Part shown: positions 47,701-61,639 of the stretch, piece by piece
How positions within the stretch are numbered: position 1 is the first letter of the stretch
Layout of the letters: each line of letters starts with the position of its first letter
Assembly (NCBI RefSeq): GCF_048771995.1
Contig: NC_133063.1
Location: forward strand, 17,732,063-17,796,062
Source: Taeniopygia guttata
Lineage: Eukaryota; Chordata; Aves; Passeriformes; Estrildidae
Direction of reading: 5' to 3'
DNA length: 64,000 nucleotides
The notes under the pieces: generated by a model
The model's input: only the letters and a program-made list of their open reading frames with translations
What the model was told of the DNA's origin: nothing
The model's database searches: none
Made by a program: the position numbers and the translations under genes

Positions 47701-50700
47701 TATTCAAACTAAATGAGTTTGAAGTGAAAAACCATTATTAAACACGAGAAAATAGGTGGAAAGGGTCTGGTGATGCTCATATTTAATTAGGAGTAATTTC
47801 CATTCGCTTTTAACTGAAGCCAGCCTATACCAGACACAGCTTCAGCAGTTTTCCAACCACTTAAAGATTCTGGTTTATTTATGTTGTTTTAGGAAAATTC
47901 CAGTTTAATTGTATGTTTTCATTTTATGGGCTGTTAGCTGTTAATTTGCTGAGCTCTAGCTTTGCACTTTTCCTTTGCACTTTTTTGCAGCTACACCAGT
48001 AGCTGCAGCCTACAAGCTATTACTCTTTGCATTTCAGTCTAGTACTCAGAAAGTTTAAATGATATTTAATGTTCTTGTACTAGGCTTAGCTTTCCATTTG
48101 TTCAAACTGGATGACTGTCTGAAGTGCCATATCCTTTCTGCATTTAAAAAATACCTTGAAATTTAAAGAAAATGGGAAAAATAACAAACGTAAGCCTAGA
48201 GCATAGAAACTCATGTCAGATGCAAAAAGGTGAGAGTGCAATATGGAATGTCTCTGGAAAAGCAATAGAAAGGCCATTATTTAAGTACCTACCCACCAAT
48301 ATTACAGCATTAGTTTTGTGTAAATCCATACAGACAGCCTGAAATTTTTCTTATCTGACTGTGTAATTGAAGTATGCACATATCTATTTTGGCTTTCTTC
48401 AATTTAGTTTAATTAGTTTCTAAAATCACCATTTGTCTGAAATTACTTTATGATTTCCAGGATGCATTTGCTTTGGCCTTAAGTTAAATAATTCCAGTCT
48501 CATGTGAGAAAAGTAAAAAATATTTTTCATATCTCTTATGTTTTTACATAACTTTAACTTAATGCTTGGAGACATGAGTTGAAAAAAAAAATCTGCTTTG
48601 TACTTCATGTATTAAAACACAGCTTGAAAAATTCTACTTCTTACTAAGAGCTGTGATCATTACTAATGTAATACTTCTTGCTTCCCTGTGTGAGAGGAGA
48701 GTTTGGTCCATACTCTTATATGATAATATATTACTGATTTTTGTTCCTAAATGTCTGAGCTTTACTATTTAATCAATAATTTTCTTTTTATTTTAAGTAA
48801 AGTTATGTAAACTAATGATTTCTTGCATTCTGTGCTCTAAAAATTGATCACACATCTGACTTGATCTATCCAAATGCATCGCTTCCATTACCTTTTGAAG
48901 TGGACTTTGCTAATGAGCTAAATCGTTTCCTATTTGGATTTAAAGAGCAAACCTGAATTTTTTTTCTTTTCACATCCATTCTGCAGACCTCACTACATTC
49001 TCTGTGCAATTCTGTTTTCTATGTTGACCAGACTCTGGTCACTGAGCTGTATAAACAAACTCACTGAGCATGGTGTCTACAGACAGACTTTGCAAAGTCC
49101 AACTGGAGTCAAGAACGCTGAAGCTAAAAAGCAGTGCCCAGTCTCTCAGTTTCTGGTTTGGGGTGACATAACCTTCTTAATGTAAAAATATGCACATACC
49201 AGCCAGCAGAGCCTGATTTGTAGAGCAACGTCCTGAGTGGTTCTCCTAATAAAAATCCATCTATCATTTTCCCATATTGAGCAGTTTTAATAAATACAAA
49301 CACTAAATTTACATGATTGTTTACCCTGTGATTGCAGTGGAACTTATTAATTTGGATTGAAAAAAAGATCCAGGCACTTTGCAATAATCTGTTAAAAATC
49401 CTTCAGTAATTTACTTTCATTTCTCTAGATAAATATGTCTTTGCCTACTTGACTGGTATTCTCATGATCTAAACTTGTAGTGAATGCAGAGCAGGATGTA
49501 TAACTAAGTGCAACCAATAACAACATTTCCAGACAAAGAGCAGAAGTCCAGACATGATCTGAAGTCAATCATACTGTTTCCACTACTCTTACAAAACAGC
49601 TTTTTTCCCATAAAAATATAAATATAAAAATGCTATATGTAAATACCTTTCTGTTTAGCCCAGGGAATTAAAAAAGAAATAGAAAAGAGAGGTAAGCAAT
49701 TACTTGCTTATGTTTGTGGTGAATCAATTTCCCACTCCCTGATGCTTCGAGATACCTCTCTCCTTAAAACAAGATAACAACTTTTTTCCTACTAATTTGA
49801 TTTACAAGCTGCTCACAAATAACTTAAGAAGATGACTTGGTGCTCAGCTTTAAAGACAGAAACAGACATAATTTGTAGGCAAGACAAGTCATGCACTCTC
49901 AATTATCTTAATGTTATTGACGTATGCAACTATTTGACATGGTTGTAATGCAGCAGACATTTAACTGCACTGGGTTCTGCACTAGAGTGCGTGATTCTAA
50001 TGGGACTAAGTGAGAAGGAGGTTTGGCTGCTCTTTGTCAAGCATCAAAAATTTGATAAGCTTTGACATGATCTTCTGCTCACCCTCTGTCAGAACCATGC
50101 ACATACACATCCCCTTCCCATTATATAATGTACAGCTCTGCTTCACCAAACATCTAGAAAAAAATTATTTTCTACTGCAGTTTTCTTAAATACGTGTTAA
50201 TATTTGTGTTCTCATCAAGAGGCCTTTTGAGAAATACACACTAATGTCCCATATGAATTGTTCTAAGGAATCAAGTTAAGGTATTAAGAGTAAGCACAGC
50301 TCAAGATGCTAGAAAACCAAGACAGCTACTCTAGGAAAAAATATAATATGAATATTATAATTCATTGATTTTAGAAGCCATGTTGAAGCATTGTCCAAGT
50401 CCTTAATGTGAAAAATTATAAATATTCTTAATGATGAGTATTTAAAGCTTGAGCATAATCCTGACCATCAGAAAATTCCAGGAAGATAGAAGTAACTAGT
50501 ATGTCAATACATAGGAAGTGCAAGCAGCAAAGCTGCACTAGGGCTGCAGAAATTTGATATGATGGAATTTTCCAGTAAGGGCCTAGATGACTCATTAAAT
50601 TAATGGTGCTATTTGTGAAGAGGACCCATTTTCAGAACCAGCATATCTATTTTCATACTATATACAACTTAATGTTGCATGATATTCAAATATAATTGCA

Positions 50701-52754
50701 GTGTCTTGCATCTCAGAAAAAGGTCTATTTTGGCAAATCTTTTAAATCCTAATAACTGTGTAAAAACAACTTTATTGGAATTTACAATCACTATTGACCA
50801 GATCAGTGGCTGTAATAGCACACTTGTGAAATAGTAAATGATGTTGCCATTTCTTATTAACAAAGATTATTAAGTGTATTTTAGGAAATGAAGTGTATTT
50901 TAGGAAAGCAGGGTGCAAAGTTATGGACCTAGGAAAGAGGAGCAAAGAGAACAAACACCATAAGAGAACACTGAATGGCGATTTTGCTCAGGCTCCCTTA
51001 TATCAATTTCATCCTCTGTTCTTTTCCCAGTTCTTTCCAGTCCTTGCTGTGTTTGAAGGATAAGTCAGTCATCCTATGTCTTTCAGCACACAGCAACTGA
51101 GGGTGATACATTTATTGTGGATTTGGAGGTTTTGTGGTTTTTGGTTTGGAGGAGAGGTGATGTGCAAGTGTAGATAAGATATTGTTCTGTTAAATTATTG
51201 ATTTGTAGCAGAAAAAAACCCCTGAGTATGTAATATCACTGCAAATCCAGCCCTATGAGCTCACTTTATACAGTCTTTCTCCACAAATGCTAGAGCACCT
51301 GTAGCAATCCAAGCAATCAGATTTTGTGACAGCATTTGGCGATCTGCTGTGAAAGAGTTCAGAAGTGATATGAGAAAAGGGTTGGATTAAAAAAAAAGAA
51401 AAAAATACCCCAAACTTTCTGATTCACTTTTACTGGTATTCAAGTCTGCAAGCCTGTCATACTTTATCTATGGCCATAGTCACATTTTATAGATTAGGTT
51501 TTTAGATGTGAGTGTATTTTACCAGCTCAATTAAACCTTTTCATACTAATATAAAAATAAATCATAAGGGTCAAAACTGCTGTTTCTAGTGTCATTTTAC
51601 AGTGGGGTGGCATTTTTCTATGATTGTGTATTACTGCTCTGCAGGTCCATTTTTCTGCTAGTTTTTAACTCGGTGTGGTTTTGCCCTCCTACACACACTG
51701 ATGCATATTTCCACTACAGAAATTTTTTTTAAGCTGAAACCAGTTCCAAGCTAACAACCTTCTTTATTCCATGAAAGTCCGTTTAAGCTGTAGGATTCTC
51801 TTTGTCCTTTTTGTTTGTTTGTTTGTTTGTTTGTTTTGTTTTTTCTTGATCACATCTCTTCCCTGTAAAATGTTGAAAGCTTCTCCATTCATGAAAAATT
51901 CAGACCAGCTTCCATTCCTTCTGTAGATACCCCTGGGTCACCATCCTTAAGCAAGCTAGTTCACATCTGGAAGTTAATAGTTGGGTTTGTTTTTTATGTC
52001 TCACCATATAGAAACTTTGAAATGACTCAACAAACATTCTGTAAACCTCTAGAGGAATACCTTCGTGGAAACTTGCTGCCTATTTTTTATGTGAGCAGCA
52101 GATCACTGAAGCCGATGGATTTGACAGCAGATGCCTCCAACAGCTCTTTTGTTGGAGGCAATACAAAGTGTTATTTTGTACCATTTAATATGTTTGCAAC
52201 ACACATCCTTGTGCCTGTAGACAGCATACTCTGAAATCACCTATTTTTTCTAGAATCCTGGGCCAAATCTCCCTGTTCCATTTTGGGATGACACCTATGG
52301 CTGCCACACAGAACACTAAAGAATGTTATATGGCTCTGTGTCTTCCAGTATAAACTTTGTTTTTACCTGCTCCTCTACTTTGGAGTTCAACTGTTCTGCT
52401 AAGCAGCATCAGTAACACAATGAGTCACACCAGTCATTCCTGACTTAGCTTCCAATCTTTTCCTTTAACAGAACTTTTAACAACTTTACGTGAAAGTTCT
52501 TTTTCCATTTGTCTGAGAGGTCAATGTCATCACTCACTGACCTGACTTGCCTGCCAATATGTCAATTACCATTTTGTAAAAGATGACAGACACCACACGA
52601 ACTCACCCAATGTGTTGCTAGACTCTGTTCTCTGAATCATCTAGTTTACTCACATCTAGATTATCTGTAGTGAGGTGAGGTAGGAAATATCTGCTTTCCC
52701 GTCCTCTTAATCCATGATATTGGAAGAATCTAAAGTTTTGTCCTTTTGGGTTTT
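44713..52754. other. Intergenic AT-rich DNA downstream of OSTF1
   Basis: 8 kb in which no exon, RNA gene or mobile element is recognised. It contains a T run at about 45823-45842, two short direct repeats (TGACCATCTTCA near 46850; a 17-19-bp unit twice near 50873-50905) and a TTTG microsatellite. Open frames of 60-95 codons have no recognisable domain. Confidence 0.6.
51808..51838. repeat. (TTTG)n microsatellite
   Basis: About seven units of TTTG, followed by T-rich sequence. Confidence 0.9.
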
Positions 52755-52850
52755 CTCAGTGATCTGGTGGAAGGTGTCCATGATTGTGGCAGGGAGGTTG
52801 GAACCACATTATCATTAAGATACCCTAACCAAACTGTCCTGTTGATTTGA
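52755..52850 (+). mobile_element. Diverged CR1 3' tail
   Basis: The order CTCAGTGATCTGGTGGAAGG, TGTCCATGATTGTGGCAGGG, AGGTTGGAACC, ATCATTAAG, CCTAACCAAACTGTCCTG matches the end of CR1 (GTGGAAGGTGTCCCTGCCCA onward, then GTTGGAACTAGATGATCTTT, then CCAACCCAAACCATTCTGTG). It is degenerate, so it is old and certainly not active. Confidence 0.6.
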
Positions 52851-53188
52851 AATCTGGGGTTGAAATTCCCAAGGAAGTTTTCATCCTTGCTGCTAGGAGA
52901 CCTTCGGCCACCAGATGACTTTCCTACTCTGAGGTGACTGGTGTATGTAAGAATGACATGAAGACCTTGGAAATCAAAATAGTTTAATTTCAAAATTTGG
53001 CCAGGACAATTAAAAGACCTTTCACACTCCTGGCTCATGGCTCTTCCTTCTTTCTAGCTCTCCCTCCTACATCTGCTCCATCCCCTGAAAGCAAATACTG
53101 ATCAATGGGGAAGCTGCTTATTCTCTGATTTAGGACATTCTCTTGCCTTAATATACTTTCATTTTCCTGTATCATGCTTTTCCTCTAC

Positions 53189-53493
53189 TGTCACTGTTGA
53201 GGCAGGGATGGGAATAATGAGACTCTATCTTCAGAAGGCAAAGAATGAGCTTTATTAACAAGTAGTGTTCCTCTTTTATAACCAGGATCGCTAAGGTGAA
53301 ATTTGATTAGTCTCAAAGTGAAAACCTTTCACACTATTGGTACACTTGGACTTAGGTCAGTGTAGCAGAACATATCTATAAACAATATGAACAGAAAGCA
53401 AGATAATAGATTGTTCACATTCCTCCCGGACTTTTTCCCAGGCTTAGCCTGGCAGAAATCTTTTTCTCTCTGACTTAACTGAGAATATCGACA
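53189..53493 (-). mobile_element. Solo LTR of an endogenous retrovirus, 305 bp
   Basis: A fossil LTR on the minus strand. It starts TGTCGATATT and ends GTGACA, giving TGTC...GACA termini. It is flanked by a 4-bp direct repeat CTAC (53185-53188 and 53494-53497). On the minus strand it has a TATAAAA box (53280-53274) and an AATAAA signal (53256-53251) only about 20 bases further on, an order known from short avian alpharetroviral-type LTRs, whereas a 4-bp duplication is more usual for gamma-type (ERV1) elements. The family is therefore left open. No internal virus region is present, so it is a recombination remnant. Confidence 0.75.
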
Positions 53494-53497
53494 CTAC

Positions 53498-55310
53498 CTC
53501 CAAAATGTTCTATCAGCGTTTAGATTTACTAAGTACAAACTAAAAAAAGTTAAAAATACAGTCTGGCTAAGTACATTTCCAGTCTAGATCAGCTCAAGTC
53601 TGGCCATCAGCAACGTAGAAAGAACAGGGCTCTGTGAACTTCACTGTCTGCTCTCTTTGCCCCCGAGGCCACATGTGAAATGGTATTATGACTTTGTAGG
53701 ATTAAGTTGCCATCCCAGGAGAAATGACAGTCTGGAAATGATTGTTTTATTTGAACAAGAAATCATGGCAACAGTTGTTACTGAGTTTGTTGTATATTCC
53801 TTGAAGAGATTCTTTGGGAACTTGTCATGAAGAACTTGCCAAAGACACACAAGAGGTCTATTTTGATCCTTCATATTTCCTGAAACTGTTTTGTAAAGAA
53901 ATTTGAAAGGAGAAGCACAGGAAAGCACAAGGTGGCTGCTTTGAATTGATAGAACAGAATGCCACTGAATCTTCTGGAAGCCTGAACACAGTTGGAAGAT
54001 TGAAAGTTGATACAGACATGGTACAGAAAATTTGCTGAAGTGTGCAAATGCTTCACAAGCCTTATGTTAGGAGACTGTTCAGTGTTTAAAAAAACTGAAA
54101 AATGGCCACAATTTAAAGTGTGTGGAAATTATTACATCATTCTTACATCATTGCAGAAGAGGGCGTTGTATTTCCCTCCTGTAAACTAGACACAAACAGA
54201 GCATGGAGACCTGGACATATTGATTGTGTTGAGGCTGAGCTTCAAAATACAAGTCATTCTCTGTCAGATATGGAATCACATATGGAATCTGAAGAAGAAA
54301 GCAAGGAAAGATTTATGCATTGTAAATAGCTTTTATAGTCTCATCAGTCAGTGTAGAAGATAATAATTAAAGAAAAAAGACAGTAACAGATTTCATGGTG
54401 TGTGGCAGTAGAAATTCAGGCTTAGAAGGAAAAACAGAGTATATGCTGAATGGAATAGAAACACTCTGGAAGTCTCCCTTAAACAGTCTTTGATTCCTTC
54501 ATGTGCGTTAGATTGTACTGATTTTTCAAGAAGCTTTATCTGAAAGACCATAAGCTGGTCTTTATAGTCATTAGCTGTGCATTATCCTCTCCTTCCCTCC
54601 TTGTCAAAACAATGTCATTACACCATTTTTTAAATTTAAAAATGCACTGTTTGGATATTTGACATTTCATATTAATTTCTAGTCCTCCCTCTTTCTGATG
54701 TTCCTGTCCACTAGTTATCAGAAATTTTATTGTTAGGGAAGAGTTTCAGGTACATACTGTTATCTCTGTTGAAATACTAGCAAAAGAAAGCAGCAGAGAG
54801 ATTTCCCAGCTGCATTATTTTTTCATTGTAAAAGGAAGGAAATCCACCTACTTAAAAGCACCAAATAATCCTTAAGGAATCCATTAGAACAAATTCCTTT
54901 TATAACGTGGAAATATAGGTGCTGTTTGTCACCTATACTTGGTTAGGACTTGACTGTGTAATCTTTAGCATATTTTTAACTTTTCTTTGCAAATGAATCT
55001 GGCAAAATCTGAAAAAGCAAGTGCGAACTGTGAAATGGGCTCAATAAATTATAAGCTGTTGTGTTGTTATGCAACACGTGAAGCATGTCTCAGTTTATCT
55101 GTAGGTATGTTTGAATGCATTATACTCTGCCTGGAGCTCTTTGGCTGCAGCATCAGCCTCTTTTTTCACATAATTCCACTGACACAATTCTAAGTGTTTC
55201 TTCAAAGCAGAAGAACCAGACTTTGAAATTATTATGAAAGCTGTAGAGAATTGAGATTCTTATCAATTTAATATCTGAAACTTCCTCAATGAGAGAACTT
55301 TATATTAAAC
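53498..55310. other. Unannotated DNA between LTR and CR1
   Basis: 1.8 kb. No exon or element is recognised. Confidence 0.6.
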
Positions 55311-56042
55311 AGATTTATTTGCCACAATGACCCCCTGCAGTGCTACAGGCTGGGGACAGTGTGGCTGGACAGTGCCCAGGCAGAAAAGGACCTGGGGGTG
55401 CTGGTTGACAGCTGGCTGAACATGTGCCCTGGCAGCCAAGAAGGCCAATGGCTCCTGGCCTGGATCAGGAATGGTGTGGCCAGCAGGAGCAGGGAGGTCA
55501 TCCTTCACCTGGACTCGGCACTGGTGAGGCCACACCGCGAGTGCTGTGTCCAGTTCTGGCCCCTCCGTTTAAGAAGGGCATTGAGACACTCGAGCGCATC
55601 CAGAGGAGGCAATGAGGCTGGTGAGGGGCTTGGAACACAAGCCCTGTGAGGAATGGCTGAGGGAGCTGGGGATGTTTAGCCCGGAGAAAAGGAGACTCAG
55701 AGGTGACGTTATTGCTCTCCACAACTTCCTGAAAAATGGTTTAAGCCAGGTGGGGGTCAGCCTCTTCTCCCAGGAAAAAGCCGACAGAACAAGAGGACAC
55801 AGTCTTGAGCTGCACCAAGAAAAGTTTAGGTTGGATGTTAGAAAGAAATTATTCACAGAAAGAGTGATTGCACCCTGGATTTGTCTGCCACGGGAGGTGG
55901 TGGAGCCACCGTCCCTGGATGTGTTTAAAGAAGATTGGACATGGGACTCAGTGCCATGGCTTAGTTTAGGAGGAGGTGTTAGGTCATAGGTAGGACCAGA
56001 TGATCTCAAAAGGTCGTTTCCAACCCAGTTGATTCTGTGATT
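55311..56042 (+). mobile_element. CR1 LINE fragment with 3' tail (plus strand)
   Basis: About 730 bp of the CR1 3' end: GGGGACAGTGTGGCTGGACA, GACCTGGGGGTGCTGGTTGA, GCCAAGAAGGCCAATGGC, TGTGTCCAGTTCTGGCCCCT, GGCTGAGGGAGCTGGGGATG, GGAGGTGGTGGAGCCACCGT and the terminal TTTCCAACCC plus TTGATTCTGTGATT. It is severely 5'-truncated, as is usual for CR1. Open frames across it (for example 55612-55989) are remnants of the second ORF and its 3' region. It is better preserved than the copy in OSTF1 intron 1. Confidence 0.93.
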
Positions 56043-56757
56043 TAGCCAACATCTCTTAAAAAAGACAGCTCTCATTCTTGAGTCTGGTAACATGATTGTT
56101 CTCAATAGAACACAAAAGCATACCCTGGGTCAAAAGCCTAAATAAAGCTCAAGATAAGAGAAAAGTTGCTTAGGTTGAAGGCAGTGTCTGAATGTAACAA
56201 GGCTACCAAGAGGAACTGAAAGGACAAATCTGGAAAAATTAAGAAGTATTATGTGATAAAATGTTTTAATTCCCTTCTTATCACTCATCAGGGAGCCAAA
56301 TGTAATATTGCATTAGAGCATGTGATGACACCAGTAGGGCTTGATCTTGTGAATTGTATCATTATCAACGTTTCTATTTCTAGGAAAATATTAATTTAAG
56401 ATTATTAAAACAATAATCTTCAAGGAAAGGAATCAACAGTCATTTCTTAAGGGAAAAAAAATGGGAAAGTGGAATAAAAGTTTTTTATCAGGAGAAACAC
56501 TGACTATCCTTAATCCCTTCCTTAAAACCCTTTAGGCAATCTTCATCTTTACAGATAAAAAAGAAAAGGGAAAAGAATCTGCTTTCAGCATAAAGCATTT
56601 ATAAAAGCAGATAAGAAGCACATATGTTATTTTCTGCATAGTATTAAAACATCTGTGATTACATTTATGGTAACTGATAAGGTTCTTACCTCTTAAAGAT
56701 AAGAGGTCAGCAGACTAAAGTCTACAGTAGAAATTTTTCTCCACAAACTAACCTAAG

Positions 56758-56758
56758 C

Positions 56759-56796
<38 letters not shown>

Positions 56797-56850
56797 AACA
56801 AACAAAAAACCAACCAAACAAACAAAAAAAACCAAAAAAACAAAAATAAA
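56758..56850. repeat. (CAA)13 microsatellite and A/C-rich tail
   Basis: Thirteen perfect CAA units (56758-56796) followed by AAAC-type low-complexity sequence. Confidence 0.95.
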
Positions 56851-57240
56851 ACTAAGGACTGGATTTCAAGGTATATCCTGGCTTGTGCTCTATGATTTCC
56901 AGGACAGGTGTTTCTTTGTGTTTAATATGCCATACCTTGTATTTTTTCCTTTTTTTTTTATTTTCTCTTTATTTCTTTCGTCTTACAGCACACTTCTTTG
57001 AATCAGTTAAGTTCACAGATGGGAAATAATGGTCAAGGAAGAATAGTAGCTAAAAATATAGAAAACGAGAAAGATTTGAAGATGACACACTTTATTACAT
57101 TGCCAGCTATCTTGATTTTAATGCAAGTTCTGTGATATTTGCCATTATTCCTTTCAAGCCTGGTCTGCCAGAAGTCAAAATCTTTTATAAGAACTTCAAT
57201 GCACTTTTATTAAAAGTTCAGACACTTCTAGCCCTCATAA

Positions 57241-57322
57241 CTACAAACAAAACAAAGGAAAACAAAATAAACACTAACAAACAAACAAAACCCAACAACC
57301 AAAAAACCCACAAACCTCAAAA
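57241..57322. repeat. A/C-rich low-complexity tract
   Basis: AAAC and AACAAAC units without a strict period. Confidence 0.8.
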
Positions 57323-57888
57323 GAGCAAGAGAAGTATTAAAGGTTAAAAAGAAATTTAAAAAATACTATTTTCCTACCAAACCTTTTTTTAAACATGAGG
57401 ACTTCAAAGCATTTCTATAATTCACAAAATATTGACCAAAATTTTAAGGAAACCCTTCAAACAACTACTGTTATGCTCATATTGCCACTGAATAGAAGAA
57501 AACATAGTTTGAAATATTTTCTGTTTTCTAAACAAATTATGACTAAGCCCAGTGCACATATTAAGATAAAAATTAAGACATGCTTCCTAGCTGTATAGCT
57601 TCAAGGCTTGCACAGAACAGTTCCTATTGCCCATGGCAAAATGTAATTTCCAGGCAGAGGCCTTTGATTTCCACTTGATCACCGAGCTCCCACAGGTAAA
57701 TCTCAGTGCTCAGGCTGCTGCCTTCATGTTGTGCTGCACCAAGCCAGGATCAGTCTCACACCCTTACTCACAGAATGGTGTTGGTATTTCTCTATCGCTA
57801 AAACACAAGTCTGAGCTGAGTGTTAGCCCTGGATTCTACACAAACAGAGCACTTTTAAAGGCTGGTGTTTCATATTTATAAAGCCTCA

Positions 57889-57895
57889 TATATAT

Positions 57896-57958
<63 letters not shown>

Positions 57959-57977
57959 ATATATATATGTATATACA
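57889..57977. repeat. (CA)24 microsatellite with TA flanks
   Basis: A TATATACA start, 24 uninterrupted CA units at 57901-57948, then a TATATA-rich run. The long perfect array is likely to be length-polymorphic. Confidence 0.97.
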
Positions 57978-60900
57978 AACTCCCATGCCAATGTTTTGGA
58001 TTAGAATCTTGCAGTTGTTTCACTGGCATAACTCAGACCTAGGCACCAGATGCTTTTATCATATTTCGCATGTGTGAATTACAACTTCCACCAGTGTCAT
58101 ACCCACTGTGATACAACATATATCAGTGTCTATTTCTGCCTGTGGAGAAGACATATTGATGATGAAATAACTCAAGACAGCATATGTAGGACAGGAAAGA
58201 ACTAACTTCATCCTTACCTTCCTCTCAGGTGTTTAGGATGAGTGTAACTCGATGTGGGCTCATAGTAAATCACCGCTGTCAGGCTGTGAACTTGGTCAGT
58301 GTCCCACTCCTTGTCCATCTAATCACAGAGGGTGAATTAATTGCCAGAATATTTTCTACATACTTATATGTGCTTATGTCGTTTGCATCATGGTACTTCC
58401 AGAATGAGCCATGTCTCTAAATTAATCACAATATTTTGAGGGAAATTGCCTGGATGTAGCAGTAGCAGATGACACAGGGAAACTGGCTCTTGCTATTTAC
58501 TAGTACATCAGAAGGTATCTGCATCACAGTTTTCAGAAGGAGCATATCTACATGTATCCACATAAGCTCTCAGCTGTTATGCACAGTTCATATACAAGAC
58601 CAAATCCAGATTGTTGTGTCACTCCATGATAAGAAAGTTAAACATTTTCTATTTCTAGTCTTGTTAATCTTTATTGAAGATACTGCATATCTCTCTCAGT
58701 CTGCAGCAACTAATCTCACGTCTGTCAGATGTTGCTATTGTTACATTTTGCTTAGATGTGAGAAACGTGGCTCACTATTTAAAATTTTTATAAAAGTTTT
58801 TTAAGGGATAAAAGGGATAAAATCCAGTGCTGGGGTGCCTGGCTATTTGCCAAAAGCACACTGTTAACTTAAACCATGTTCTCTATGTAGTATCACATTA
58901 CAGAGGGCACATGGATATTCATAAGAGTTTATACATGTTCAAACATTCCTTTGAGTTTAGATGTTCTTTTGCTTAGTTTTAACCTTTGACTTGTCTTCAT
59001 GCCATCTTGGAGAATAAACCAATATATTTTATTTCTTCTTGTGGTTCCACCCTGCTGTATTTTCACTCCCTGATAATGAGGGTCAATAAATTATTTTTTT
59101 CTTCAGTGCTCTGGTTTCCATTTCCTTTATATTTTCATTCAGATAAGATAGTCCTCAAATGTGAGAAATCACCTAATTATTTTACACTTTTTTTCTGAAT
59201 TAATTACATGAAAAAGCATTTCAACATTTCACAGTCTCTATTATGGTACAGTCTAAGATAATACATACTATACTTCTATTTATAAAAACTATACAGTGCC
59301 TACATAAACTGACAGATAATACTATACCAAAAGCAGTAATTACAAATTGCACTATATCAGGGTTTTTGTGATCAATAATAATTTGCAAAACAGAAGTTAA
59401 TACATAAATGCAAAAGCCAATAACTATATTTGTTCTTTATGTTCTCAGCATTTAAATTCTGCCTACTTCTGTGATCTCACCTTCTTTTCAGATAATTTTG
59501 ATAATCTTGCAGAACATGAAGCAAAGAGGTTACTTCTTTCTGAAAGGCTTCCTTAATGGCAGAAGATGTTGATTTCTAAAACCAAGGCCTAACTGGTACA
59601 ATCTCCCCCAGGATAGCACTTCAACACATCTGAGAAGGCTGCAGTGAGATCAAACTTGATCCTGTAGTACAAGAATCAGTTTGCAGAGCAACTCACAGAA
59701 ATTAATTGGTTCTCACGTGTCCTTATAGAGTATTCACAGAGCTGTCTGAGGTGAGTAGGTCTGAAAGTCCCCAAAATAATTACTTCGCTGACATTTGTGT
59801 CACAGCAGTGATGAAGGGGCTCAGAAGGGTCAGAAAGAATGAGATACAAACAAACCTCATGGGTAACCCCTTAAATAATGGCATGGCTTTATTTCTCACT
59901 ATATCTTATGTTTCTGATACTGCCTCTACCAAAGCAGTTACTAAATATCAGACCTCTTTATCAGTTATTTTTTACCAAAATGCAAACTGAACATGATCTA
60001 TATTTGGATAGAGACTTGTATTTCTTGCAGAATATCTGCAGCACACCACTTAAAAAGCTGATTGGAGTTTTACATTGCATTATGTAACCACCTTCATATT
60101 CAGGAGTTTTTTGCAATCTTTTTTCTCTACCCATCATGTACAACTAGGAAAATGGAATAAAAGACCTTGGAGTTCCTTAAGCATATGAACTTCTGCAATG
60201 ACCTTCTTACCTCTAGGGACATTTTCCCACTGGGCACTTGAAAGTTCAACTACCTGCAAAAAATCAGAGCAATGAAATATACATGCGTGCACGCGGCTGT
60301 GTGCATGCACACACACACATTTATCAATGAGAGATTATCCCCAGGAGGATCTGTTCAAAATTATACAACTTATAAGCTGTTGTTGGAGAGTTTATTTTAT
60401 TCCTGAAGTTTCACTGGCAAATCTATGCTGCTATAATTCTACCAGTATTTTTTTTCCTAGGTTGACAAACACTAGTAATGCAATAATCCATTCTTTATAC
60501 CAGGTCTTCATTAAAAGCTGTTGGCTTTTCATGCAATTACACCCTGTGGATGATAGAATCTCCAGAGAACTTTAATTAACCAAGTACTGAAATCTGTGCT
60601 CCCTTTCTTACAGTTGCATACCTTTCAGAAGCTATACAGTTTTCTATCAGTAGATGGCCGTGTCATTTAAGAACCATTCTGGTTCTTTAGATTAAATGTT
60701 AAAAACACAAAACACTATAGTTGGCCCAATGTGATCTCTCTAGGCTGAAAATTTTTAGAGGTAAAGGAGTTCTAACTCTGCAGGGTGCAAAAAAAAAAAG
60801 GAGATTTCCAAAGCTTTTGTAGATGTGCTTCACATCAGAACAAGAGAGAAAAGTTAAAAAACTCTCCCTACAAACAGCTCCTGCTTCTCCAACTGCAGAC

Positions 60901-61639
60901 CACCACATGCACTTTCATTTGGTTAAAATTATCATGCTGTCTGACGTCTAAACCAAGGGACAGTATGATTTTTAAACTAAAAATGGAAGGACTAACCCAT
61001 TAATCATAGTCGTTCTATCATAAGGCCTTCCTTATTTTAAACATTAGTACGGTTATGTTTTTCTATGTGCATTCAATAAATGTTAAATACGAATCTGTAA
61101 CGTGTTAAGGATAAGGTTATAGCTAAATATTCATTTAAAAAATCATGGTCAGGCATCAGTACAAGAGGACCACCAGTTACTTTCAGATTCTTGAGGTTTA
61201 TTAGAAATGCGTCTAAAAACCAATTTAAAACAATTGTCTTTATAATTCATTTTGCTCTGAATTGTGCTGGCAAAAAGACAGAAAGCTGTCCCTCAGGCAA
61301 GTAAAACATCTGGTTGGTAATGCAGTCAGCCACAATAGAGAGGTCTGATCTGAGGCCTTTGGTTCTTGCTGACAACACATTTTATCTCCAGTCCAGAAAA
61401 CCTCCTTAGGACAACAGCAAATTTTGAAAACATTTTGATTAAGATATTTGGATATATTGACTTTCTTACAAAAATGTTTTGTTAAAGTTCCTGCTTAGTG
61501 TCATGACCCATTGGTATGTGGCGGGATATTTGCTGTAAATTCTTGTCAGGCAGAACAAAAACATCAGACATGTGTCAGAGAACTCTTGTGCTTTTATTGT
61601 ATTGTTGCTGTAACTCTGTAGCTCACTCTCCAGACCAAA

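Larger units (their letters stand above)
56043..61491. other. Intergenic AT-rich DNA with simple repeats
   Basis: 5.4 kb. Apart from the microsatellites listed separately I recognise no gene or element. Open frames (for example 58469-58804) have no recognisable domain. Confidence 0.6.

Noticed and set aside
55359-56105. Open frames of 96-178 codons on both strands near 55.4-56.1 kb
   Set aside because: They overlap a truncated CR1 fragment and are remnants of, or shadows across, that element.
57889-57977. CA array as a possible CRISPR or regulatory repeat
   Set aside because: It is a simple dinucleotide microsatellite in a vertebrate genome.
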